Shown: positions 26,701 to 38,700 of the stretch, piece by piece | How positions within the stretch are numbered: the stretch's first letter is position 1 | Layout of the letters: every line of letters starts with the position of its first letter | From: Nematostella vectensis | Lineage: Eukaryota; Cnidaria; Anthozoa; Actiniaria; Edwardsiidae | DNA: 64,000 bases | Assembly: GCF_932526225.1 (NCBI RefSeq) | Contig: NC_064044.1 | Coordinates: 15,625,453-15,689,452 of the forward strand | Direction: 5' to 3' | Position numbers and translations under genes: made by a program | The notes under the pieces: generated by a model | The model's database searches: none | Seen by the model: the letters and a program-made list of their open reading frames with translations, nothing else | What the model was told of the DNA's origin: nothing

Positions 26701-29700
26701 GTCGTAAGCTAGTCAAGTAAGTCGTAAGCTAGTCAAGTAAGTCGTAAGCTAGTCAAGTAAGTCGTAAGCTAGTCAAGTAAGTCGTAAGCTAGTCAAGTAA
26801 GTCGTAAGCTAGTCAAGTAAGTCGTAAGCTAGTCAAGTAAGTCGTAAGCTAGTCAAGTAAGTCGTAAGCTAGTCAAGTAAGTCGTAAGCTAGTCAAGTAA
26901 GTCGTAAGCTAGTCAAGTAAGTCGTAAGCTAGTCAAGTAAGTCGTAAGCTAGTCAAGTAAGTCGTAAGCTAGTCAAGTAAGTCGTAAGCTAGTCAAGTAA
27001 GTCGTAAGCTAGTCAAGTAAGTCGTAAGCTAGTCAAGTAAGTCGTAAGCTAGTCAAGTAAGTCGTAAGCTAGTCAAGTAAGTCGTAAGCTGGTCAAGTAA
27101 GTCGTAAGCTGGTCAAGTAAGTCGTAAGCTGGTCAAGTAAGTCGTAAGCTGGTCAAGTAAGTCGTAAGCTGGTCAAGTAAGTCGTAAGCTGGTCAAGTAA
27201 GTCGTAAGCTGGTCAAGTAAGTCGTAAGCTGGTCAAGTAAGTCGTAAGCTAGTCAAGTAAGTCGTAAGCTAGTCAAGTAAGTCGTAAGCTAGTCAAGTAA
27301 GTCGTAAGCTAGTCAAGTAAGTCGTAAGCTAGTCAAGTAAGTCGTAAGCTAGTCAAGTAAGTCGTAAGCTAGTCAAGTAAGTCGTAAGCTAGTCAAGTAA
27401 GTCGTAAGCTAGTCAAGTAAGTCGTAAGCTAGTCAAGTAAGTCGTAGTCAAGTAAGTCGTAAGCTAGTCAAGTAAGTCGTAGTCAAGTAAGTCGTAAGCT
27501 AGTCAAGTAAGTCGTAAGCTAGTCAAGTAAGTCGTAAGCTAGTCAAGTAAGTCGTAGTCAAGTAAGTCGTAAGCTAGTCAAGTAAGTCGTAGTCAAGTAA
27601 GTCGTAAGCTAGTCAAGTAAGTCGTAAGCTAGTCAAGTAAGTCGTAAGCTAGTCAAGTAAGTCGTAAGCTAGTCAAGTAAGTCGTAAGCTGGTCAAGTAA
27701 GTCGTAAGCTGGTCAAGTAAGTCGTAAGCTAGTCAAGTAAGTCGTAAGCTAGTCAAGTAAGTCGTAAGCTAGTCAAGTAAGTCGTAAGCTAGTCAAGTAA
27801 GTCGTAGTCAAGTAAGTCGTAAGCTAGTCAAGTAAGTCGTAAGCTAGTCAAGTAAGTCGTAAGCTAGTCAAGTAAGTCGTAAGCTAGTCAAGTAAGTCGT
27901 AAGCTAGTCAAGTAAGTCGTAAGCTAGTCAAGTAAGTCGTAAGCTGGTCAAGTAAGTCGTAAGCTGGTCAAGTAAGTCGTAAGCTGGTCAAGTAAGTCGT
28001 AAGCTAGTCAAGTAAGTCGTAAGCTAGTCAAGTAAGTCGTAAGCTAGTCAAGTAAGTCGTAAGCTAGTCAAGTAAGTCGTAAGCTAGTCAAGTAAGTCGT
28101 AAGCTCGTCAAGTAAGTCGTAAGCTCGTCAAGTAAGTCGTAAGCTAGTCAAGTAAGTCGTAAGCTAGTCAAGTAAGTCGTAGTCAAGTAAGTCGTAAGCT
28201 AGTCAAGTAAGTCGTAAGCTAGTCAAGTAAGTCGTAAGCTAGTCAAGTAAGTCGTAGTCAAGTAAGTCGTAAGCTAGTCAAGTAAGTCGTAAGCTAGTCA
28301 AGTAAGTCGTAAGCTAGTCAAGTAAGTCGTAGTCAAGTAAGTCGTAAGCTAGTCAAGTAAGTCGTAGGCTAGTCAAGTAAGTCGTAGTCTATACTAATAG
28401 TCCTTTTAACTAATAGTCCTTTCAACTTGAAAATATTTCGATCCAATGCAAACTATTCAGGTCAGGTTCCAGTAAAAAAGGCCGACTCCAGCTTGCATGA
28501 CTTATCACTAGGCCTATTGCGTGACTTACCGCTAGGCCTATTGCGTGACTTACAACTAGGCCTATTGCGTGACTTACCACTAGGCCTATTGCGTGACTTA
28601 CCGCTAGGCCTATTGCGTGACTTACCACTAGGCCTATTGCGTGACTTACAACTAGGCCTATTGCGTGACTTACCACTAGGCCTATTGCGTGACTTACCGC
28701 TAGGCCTATTGCGTGACTTACCACTAGGCCTATTGCGTGACTTACAACTAGGCCTATTGCATGACTTACCGCTAGGCCTATTGCGTGACTTACCGCTAGG
28801 CCTATTGCGTGACTTACCACTAGGCCTATTGCGTGACTTACCACTAGGCCTATTGCGTGACTTACCACTAGGCCTATTGCATGACTTACCACTAGGCCTA
28901 TTGCGTGACTTACCGCTAGGCCTATTGCATGACTTACCACTAGGCCTATTGCGTGACTTACCACTAGGCCTATTGCGTGACTTACCTCTAGGCCTATTGC
29001 ATGACTTATCACTAGGCCTATTGCGTGACTTACCGCTAGGCCTATTGCATGACTTATCACTAGGCCTATTGCGTGACTTACCGCTAGGCCTATTGCATGA
29101 CTTACCGCTAGGCCTATTGCGTGACTTACCACTAGGCCTATTGTATGACTTACCACTAGGCCTATTGCATGACTTACCACTAGGCCTATTGCGTGACTTA
29201 CCACTAGGCCTATTGCGTGACTTACAACTAGGCCTATTGCGTGACTTACCACTAGGCCTATTGCGTGACTTAGCGCTAGGCCTATTGCGTGACTTACCAC
29301 TAGGCCTATTGCGTGACTTACCACTAGGCCTATTGCGTGACTTACCGCTAGGCCTATTGCGTGACTTACCGCTAGGCCTATTGCGTGACTTACCACTAGG
29401 CCTATTGCGTGACTTACCACTAGGCCTATTGCATGACTTACCACTAGGCCTATTGCATGACTTACCGCTAGGCCTATTGCGTGACTTACCACTAGGCCTA
29501 TTGCGTGACTTACCGCTAGGCCTATTGCATGACTTATCACTAGGCCTATTGCATGACTTACCGCTAGGCCTATTGCGTGACTTACCACTAGGCCTATTGC
29601 ATGACTTACCGCTAGGTCTATTGCGTGACTTACCACTAGGCCTATTGCGTGACTTACCGCTAGGCCTATTGCATGACTTACCGCTAGTCCTATTGCATGA

Positions 29701-32700
29701 CTTACCACTAGGCCTATTGCGTGACTTACCGCTAGGCCTATTGCGTGACTTACAACTAGGCCTATTGCGTGACTTACCGCTAGGCCTATTGCATGACTTA
29801 CCGCTAGGCCTATTGCGTGACTTACCGCTAGGCCTATTGCGTGACTTACCGCTAGGCCTATTGCGTGACTTACCGCAAGGCGTATTGCGTGACTTACCGC
29901 TAGGCCTATTGCGTGACTTACCGCTATGCCTATTGCTCGTGGCCTTTGAGCGACAAGCCTCTTGCACCCAGCGTATCGATATGTTTGTCTGTATATTCCG
30001 CACATCCGCCGCCCTTTTACGCCCCACACAATTTCGAGTCACTGAAAGAAACCGTTTCCACCAGCTTCTTTAAGAAAATAACTGCTATACCTACTTTTAA
30101 TCATATATTGTTAATACTGTATCAAACCTAGCCAGGGGGTGGCCTAGGGGGCCCGGGCCCCCCCTTTTAGCAGCCAAAAATACGGTTAATGTATGAGACA
30201 TTATTTAAAATACAAGATAAAAAGCCTTGAAAGTCCCTTTTTTGGCCCCCTCCTGTTAAAAATCGCGGCTACGCCACTGAAATCGAGGATGGTTGTTTTA
30301 AGGTTTTCTGGCAAATGAAAAAGTGTGTTTTCTGTTGTAAAGAATAGCAATAAGTGGTAGATTCGATATTTGTCCCTAAGCGTCGCCTACTGAAGACATC
30401 AAACTACATGTGCCAACTAGATGTATTACTGATAAGAGGGCCTCGTTATCTTGTTCATGCTAGTGCAAACTGTTTTGTTCTTTTTTCAGGTGTGCAGACT
30501 ACATGTGTGCGTGCATTCTGCATAGGTACTTTACCCAGGTAAGCTAGTAAGGCTGCAGTAATTTAAAAACAGTGTGAGGTTAAAGAAAAAACAAACATTT
30601 ACTAGCGCATTGGACAGTCTAAAATCTCAATCTAATACTGAATAACCAGAGTGCAGATACATCATGGCCCGTTGAGGGAAAAAAATAGAAGAACCCGTAC
30701 GTCCTTAGGAATCTCATAAGATATGGTATGTCACGGTTGTAATTGGTTCTTAGGTGCGGAGCATGGCACTTCGTACCATGAACTATTCCCTGACCACACC
30801 CAATAAAGAGATGTACTATCCTCTGGAAGAACTCGCCCAAGTACTGGCATTCGAGGATGCGGACGAGGTAGGGGTTTGTGTATTTGTAGGGTCGAGGGAG
30901 TGTATGTACCTATGGTTCTGGGAAGTATTCAAAAGTATCACTAAATCACTTAAAATTCATTTAACTCCTAGGCATCGGATTTCTGCACGTTCTTCGGTCT
31001 GGATGTAGCTGAGTCCTCTGTGATCTTCATGCGTGGCTCTTTTGTGGAGCCTGTCAACAAATACCCCATGAGGCGAACACAGCGACTGATTGAATCCAAG
31101 AGGAATTACTCAATCGGACAGGTCACTGAGTTTTCTATTTCTCACGTGTGGAATTATTTCCAGCTAACAGAGGTCTCTCGTTTCGCAGTAGAAGCGAGAG
31201 GGAAAGTGGTATCTGCCTACCGTGATTTGAACGCCGCGACACGGGGCACCTCTGTTAGCAGGGAATTCGAAATATCGAAATAAGCATCAATTATTTGATT
31301 GAGAAAGAACTGGCGGTGTTATTAGCATTTTTAAATTGTGATATTTGGGTGAGCTTACTGTAAACTTGAACCATCGTGGATTATAAATTTGTTTTTATTT
31401 GAATATAGTTGATGTAAACGCTGCTCGCTTTCTCAAATAAACTTGTTTTTCGTTTTTATTAGCGCATGAAGTCGTTCCTAGAAACTCTAATCCATTGCAT
31501 GTCGTTGTTCGCTGATTTCATTAAGTGCTAGGTCCGAATAAACGTTGATCCCGATGTGTTTGTTATACAAATAAGCAACTAGATTCGGCACGATAGGAGC
31601 GCGACGTATGAACCAGGCCTTACTTATAGTGTGTCCCATTTACTCACATTACTCGTTGTGTGTCCCATTTTCTCACATTACTCATAGTGTGTCCCATTCA
31701 CTTACATTATCATAGTGTGTCCCATTTACTCACATTACTCATAGTGTGTCCCATTTACTCACATTACTCATAGTGTGTCCCATTTACTCACATTACTCAT
31801 AGTGTGTCCCATTTACTCACATCACTCGTTGTGTGTCCCATTTACTCACATTACTTATAGCGTGTCCCATTTACTCACATTACTCATAGTGTACTCGTTG
31901 TGTGTCCCATTTACTTACATTACTCATAGTGTGTCCCATTTACTTACATTACTCATAGTGTGTCCCATTTACTTACATTACTCATAGTGTGTCCCATTTA
32001 CTTACATTACTCATAGTGTGTCCCATTTACTCACATTACTCATAGTATGTCCCATTTACTTACCATTTACTTCCACAGGCTGTGCACAACGGCCCCCTAC
32101 CCACCCCACCCACCCATGAACCTGTTCTGAGTTTTGATGAAAAAGGGAACTATACCGGGTCATATCACATGACCACACAGGCTACTCATGAATCTACAGC
32201 TGAGACAGACAACAAACTGGCACCAGAAAGTCTTCCATGTGTTCCCGTTGATAGTGGTTCTGCCATGCTAGCCCAACCAGAACCAGGCTTTGCTGCTGTA
32301 CCTATGCCCAGGGCTGAGGTTGGTATATACTGTATGAGCTTGCACAGTCATTTTGTTTTAAGGGTTTTATATTTGAAATCCTAATATGTAAGGAACACAA
32401 GTTTCTAATAAGCCCACATATGTTCAACAAGTGAAATTCAGGGCCGAGAAACAGGGAGATACTCGTGTGATGTGGGGATGGGATAACAATAATTACAAAT
32501 GTCCGGACTTCTGTTATCATATCTCTTTGTTTTGTCTAAAATCACAAATTTCTGGACTTCTGTTATCATATCTCTTTGTTTTGTCTAAAATAACAAATGT
32601 CCGGACTTCTATTATCATATCTCTTTGTTTTGTCTAAAATAACAAATGTCCGGACTTCTGTTATCATATCTCTTTGTTTTGTCTAAAATAACAAATGTCT

Positions 32701-35700
32701 GGAATTCTGTTCGGACTCCCCCTCCCTTATCAAATTCTGGATCTGCTCTTGGTGCCTGAAGCCCTATGGTGTGTTTGCCTACCGTTTTGGAAAAGGATAA
32801 AAGTCATAGATATGTGAATGCCTTTCCTTGTCAGGAGCCAGATTTGCAGTCAGCCGAACAACACCAATACTCTCAGCAAGCTCTGACCGAGGTGAGCTTG
32901 CAAATGTCATTTTGCCGTAAACACCCCTAGAAGCTGCTTCTGTGACAAACTATTGTTTTGGCTTTGAATATTAAAATGACTTATCATTTTGGAAAATCTA
33001 TATACTATTTCAGGGTTATGTTTTTATTGATTTTACAGTGATTCAAGCAGATTCAGTTTGTCACTGAAATGAACATCTTATTTGCAGGGCCATAATGCTT
33101 TCAAACATTATAAGAATTACCAGTAAGGCGTTGCTGAGCCCCCAATATTTCAGTATCGTGCCCACAAATTTTTAGAGGCCTGCTACAGCACTGATATTTT
33201 TTGCGACACCACGCGTTTACTTTCCCAATATTTGTAAGGCTGTTTTACGAATAGATGTAGGCCTATTTCAAATAATCTACAGGAAGTGAAGTTTCTAGCT
33301 AAGGGATTGTTTGTGGAGGTGATCAAGGAGATGTTCTATGACATCGCTGAGGAACTCATGGAAAAGGTAAGTACATCACTCAGGGTATGGCGGTTCGATT
33401 GGCATCAATCCTATAAGGCATTTTTGACATGCCAGCGTGCATTAGACGTTAGGTTGCCTAGTTCTTACATGAAGCATCACTTGAGGTTTTGTTTTCCAGG
33501 TCCACGCGAGTCTCGCGTATTCTAATGAGCTCTCAGAAACTATCGTTGATGAGGGCGTAGCTGAATTCTCATCCGAAATTGCAGAAAACTTACTTCTCGA
33601 TGAGAGAAGAAACCAGCTGTGAGTGAGAAGTTATAAACAATAAATGAATTCCCCCGCTAGTCCTCAAAGTTGACGCACAATGAATGATACAGTTGAACCA
33701 CAATGCGACAACTTTATCACACATTGTGCGCTAATTGTATCACTACTATCTACAACTACAAAATCAAATGAATTCTAAATGTGCTACAAAACTGATTGTT
33801 ATCCAAGTTGAAATGCATACTAACAAGACACACAAACGTTGTCTTAACACAAGGAAAGGGTTATGTCTAATCCCAAAACGAAATCAAAATATGTCACGTT
33901 AAAAAAAACATTTTGCGAAAAACATTTTAAAAAACTACGGAAAACATTTCCAAAACTTGCCCTAATTAAACCCTTAAATACCATTCTGTGACACTTCCTT
34001 ACTAGGCTAGCAGCCCATGAAGCGGCGCTGAAGCAGAAGCTGATAGGAGAGGTTCACGCTGAACTGCTAGATGAGGTCGTCACCTTGGAGACGCTTAGAG
34101 TTGCCATGGAGACATACGGGTAAGGACTTTAAAGCTAATCACACCTAGTCGTGTTGCTGAATAATAAATTAGTTTCGGAAGGCAATGACACGGATAATGA
34201 CGTCAAATGGTGTCCCTGATCCTAAAGGGGGCTCTTTCTAGCTCGATAATGGTTTAAGTGTTATTTGAAAAGCTGAAAGCCATCAAAATCATGTGGAATT
34301 TCCAGAATATTCATCCAGGTCTGAGTAAGCCTTGATGTCAGATAAATGCAATATTATTGTGGTTTAATTAAACGTCTAATGTGGAGCGTGGAAGTGGTAC
34401 ATGCACTGAAAATTGGTTCCCTATTTAGGACTTAGAAGAAGTGACCATGAAGGTTTCACTTTGATTTGAAGTGCCTCTTTGAATCCGTGGTTTCCTTAAT
34501 GACATTTAGTTGGCAACTTGTCTTCTTGGTTAAGGGCGTAAAACGTAGCTCCAGCCACCATTGCAATTTGTAAAGGTTATGTTGTGGTTGGAAATTCATT
34601 TTGGTTGGAATTTTTACCAACCAGTTGGAAATTTTTCAACTAGTTAGAAATTTTACAACCAGTTGGAAATTCTCCAACCAGTGCAAAATCTGGAAGACCT
34701 CAAATGTACCAGGCATTCTTTTTTGATAAGTACGTTGGGGTTAGGGTTAGGGAATGGTTGGGTAAGACTTTGTTAAAATAAACTTCAAGTATCTTTTGGT
34801 TAGGGTTAGGGTATGGTTGGGTAAGACTTCGATTAAATAAACTTTACGTAACAAAACTGTGTAGAAGATATTTTTATTTAATTAATTGATTTGGGCGCAT
34901 TTCAATGCGTCATTGATGTTGGCCTTGCAAGCAACCTCCTTCCTGTCACTTGACCATACCTTCCCGTTGGCATAGGACCATTTCTTCCGTTTTATAGTAT
35001 TTTCGTCGGCAGATGACAGAACTATTGGATCATCACTAATGCGCTACTTTTTTTGCTTTAAAAATTGTTTTGCTTTTTCATACAAACCATCTTCAATGTA
35101 AAAATTGATTTCTGATTTTTTACTTTTGGTTTGGAGCTTAAATTCCGTAATCTTTTCTAGGAATAAAGCGCGGTCAACACACGGCACAACTTCCTCCGCC
35201 ATGATGATGTTTCGTTCAATGACAAACTCACTGTTTTTATACCTTTTCTTTGTCGAAAATCCCATTATTTCTGAACATGAACATGAGAGTTGAATAGCAT
35301 TCTTTATTCGTACAATACGCAATGGCTTTTAATACAATGTAACTTTCCTCGTTCTAGTAATGACTTTTAGAACAATTGATATGGAGAACTAATTACTATC
35401 ATATTTTCCGAGTAATGACCTTTAGCACAATCGAAATGTCTAATTAATTAAAAACATTTTCTATAGGTTCTTGTTCCAGCGGTACATTTCATAAACATCG
35501 GCTTCTTCAGAAGAGAGAATGTTACACAAAATCGAGTAATTACGATGCCACGAAGAGGACTAAAAATAATTATTCAAGAGAAATAAAAGAACACTATTAT
35601 TGCTCTAATTATTGTGCAGTCTTACATGTCAGTCATTCAATACCCGCTTTCGCACCTATCTTTAGTTACGTTCGACAAAAGTGCATAATTTTAGACTCCT

Positions 35701-38700
35701 CCGAAGCCGCCAGGTCCGAGTCACGCAGAGCTTTTACGTACGCAATTTTAGAATACGAAACATCTATTTAAGCCCTATACAGGTTCTGGCATGTTTTCAA
35801 ACGTTGTAAATTCATTGTAATGGCAGCACAGTTAGTCTTTTGTGATATTTTTTGCTTTTTATCCACAAAAGTTTGCACTACGCTCGTGAAAAGATTTGGT
35901 CTCTGTTTCACGTTAATACGCATGCGTGCATTTATAACAAGCGTGACGTAAGGCGCGTCATGAATATTACAATAAAGGAAGATTTAATCGCTCATCTTTC
36001 GTCACAAGCCTTAGTGGTCAAGTGGTAAGGGCTACTGACTTCGGAGCGAAAGGTTGAGGGTTCGAATCACGGTAAGGTAAGAAAAAAATGTAAATTAGAC
36101 ACAGGTAACTCACTTAGTAGGGTAATGAATAAATAGATAAGTAAGAGTGTAGAAAGTAGAGTGGTGGGAGAGGAGAGAGAGAGAGGGAGAGGAGAGCAGG
36201 TGTAGGGGAGTGTTGTGTTTTGTTCTTTTAATACCCCCTAAAAATCCAAGCCCCTGTTTTATTAATGAGCCCCCAAAAATATAATCCCTTTTAGAATGAC
36301 AGATAACCACAATTTGAAAAATTTCCACTGGTTTGAAAATTTTCAGCTGGTTGTAAAATTACCAACCAGTTGAAAAATTTTCAACTAGTTGAGAAAAATT
36401 TCCAACTAAGATAAATTTCCAACCACAACAGTTATTTTTATCTTTACCTGTACTTTCAGCATAGAACAAGAGGAGCAATACAAGCGATGCCAAGAGCAAG
36501 TAGTACAACAGCTTTGCCAAGACTTTCTCAAGGAGACGGTGAGGGAGGAAGTGGCTATCTTGACCAAAGAGTCTTACAGGGAGAAGAAGGCAGACAGGAA
36601 ATCCTCGCTACAAAAGATCTGCCACCAAGTGATGAATATCAGGATGAAGAGATACTTCAAAAGGTGAGAAGGGGAGGGAAAGGGTGTTTGTGTGTGAAGG
36701 AGTGAGAATCAGGAATGCTTTAGGAAATGGGTTTATATTCGAGCATTCAGGGAAGGGGGTCTTTGGGTGATTTGCTGTATTATTTGCCAACCAATTTGCT
36801 TTTTGTATCGGACCAATGACTTCGCTGTATGTATTTGTCCAACCAATTCGATTTAGGTTTTGGGCCAACGACTTTGCTGCATTTATTGTTCAAACCAATT
36901 TGCTGTACGCATTGTCCAGCCAATTTTGTGTACTGTATGTATAGTACAAACCAATTTGTCCAGCCCATATGCTGTATTATTGGTTCTGTTATATGTATTG
37001 GTCCAGAAAATGTTTTGTTATATGTATTGGTCCAACCAATTTGAGGGTTGAACGTGTTACTCATTGCACTTATTTCTCTGTAGATGGTTGAAGTGTTATC
37101 ATTATACTGTTTTCTCTGCAGATGGTTGAAGTGTTATCATTCCCTCATACACATCAAACATCTACTGAGGGAATTCCCGGCTCACCCTCCCCTTACCACC
37201 CCCCAGCAACAGCTAGCGCACTTAACCGGGACAAGAGGCACTGTCAGTGAGGGACCCCCTGTAAGGTGAGCTTCTTCTCCCAGTGACAGGTCTTGATTTG
37301 AATTTGGTGTGGGTTGAACTTGTATTTCCAGTCTTTTTGGTGAGACACAAAACCGAGGTCCCGTCTCCTATATTCCACCCAATCTGTCATTGCACTCAGT
37401 AGTATATGGGGAACCTGTAAAAAGTTAAATTTTTGTTTCTAGAAGTCATTCTAATGAAGCCACACTACAACTTGTTTAAACCTGGATTCATTTTAAATAA
37501 CTTTGTAATCCCGTTTTCATGTGTATATGATGAATTATAATCGCTGACGGTTTACCGTACCGTGAGTACTATTGATCCTTGAAGCAGTTAAGTAATAGGC
37601 AGTTTTCTTCATGTATCAAGTTTGTTTCTGTGTTTCATACAAACTATTTTCTTCTCTCTTTCCTATGCGTTTTCTTAGGATCGATGGAAACGAAAACTGC
37701 ACCAGTGAGTTATTGGCGAAGAGACAAGCTGAACTGTCCAGGCTAAGGTTTGTCAAAACTTTATCTTTTTTTTTTACCTGGTAATTTTTGGTATTTTGTA
37801 GTCTCAGGTGAGCTTGATGATCCCAAAGATTAATTGTGTTGTGCATGTCTACTTTAAGAGCCGATGTTATAAGACCGCTGGACATTCCACAACTTATCGA
37901 GGACGCAAAAGCTAACCAGCATGCATTGAGGCCCGGACCCTTCAGGAACTCAGAAGACTGGAAACTAGTTGTGTCATTCGCAGTGCCCTGTCAGCCTTTT
38001 AACCCTAACAGCATAAGCAGTTCGAAAGTGTGTGTGGACGGGGCTTTGATCAGGGAAAAGCTGAGACGTGGGACCCTTCCAGGTGTGGATGGAATACCAG
38101 CAAGCCTACAGGGAAAGGTAAAGCATTTAGTGGGTGATTCCTTTTTCTGTGTTAAAGAGGCGTATTTGGTTTGCGTATGGAGTTTTAAGTTGATTCAAGA
38201 TCATCAAGAAGATGATCAAGAGAACCCTAAATGTTGTATACTTCAGGCCATCTTTCATGTTATAGTGGATACTTGGATAAATCGTGACTCGTCGTGACTG
38301 AGGTCTGATCAAGTTAAACATTGCTTAAAGTCTGATAAAGCAAAACCTCCTTATAGGCAACACTTGACTTAACCATGCTTGAAGTCTGATAAAAGATGAA
38401 CCTCCTTATATCGAACGATTGGCTTGGCTTAGCCATGCTTGAGGTCTGAAAAAGTTGAATCTCCTTATATCGAACGATTGGCTTAGCCATGCTTGAGGTC
38501 TGATTAAGTTGAACCTCCTTATTTAGAACGATTTGCTTAGCCATGCTTGAGGTCTGATTAATTTGAACCTCCTTATATCGAACGATTGGCTTAGCAATGC
38601 TTGAGGTCTGATTAAGTTGAACCTCCTTTTATATAACAAACACATGACTAAACCATGCTTGAGGTCTGATAAAACAGGACCAGAGGTGTCTGTTAAATGT

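Larger units (their letters stand above)
34580..36430. mobile_element. 1.85-kb inverted-repeat DNA element in intron 22 with 4-bp target duplication
   Basis: The ends are TGTTGTGGTTGGAAATT on the left and its complement AATTTCCAACCACAACA on the right, bounded by GTTA on both sides (34576-34579 and 36431-36434). The next 100 bp on each side hold clustered TTGGAAATTTTTCAAC-type motifs that also pair across the element. The interior carries a 92-codon open frame, a tRNA-like sequence and two TTAGGGTTAGGG tracts. No recognisable transposase is present, so it is non-autonomous or belongs to a family I do not know. Confidence 0.8.

Noticed and set aside
25016-28388. CRISPR array
   Set aside because: The repeats are directly adjacent without unique spacers, in a eukaryotic intron.
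28422-30073. Three overlapping frames of over 500 codons with eight-residue repeats
   Set aside because: The 24 bp period is a multiple of three, so every frame stays open. There is no domain, no start context and the same frames appear in the second copy of the array.
31122-31283. Coding continuation of exon 17 to a stop at 31281
   Set aside because: The open frame continues past a GTCACT donor, but exon 18 joins in phase and continues the family sequence, so the read-through is probably intron. The donor is weak, so some retention is possible.
34736-34815. Telomeric sequence
   Set aside because: Only two TTAGGG hexamers in each of two copies, inside a transposon-like element in an intron.
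36008-36078. Functional tRNA gene
   Set aside because: The acceptor and D arms are plausible but the anticodon and T stems are imperfect and no Pol III terminator follows; kept only as a tRNA-like element.
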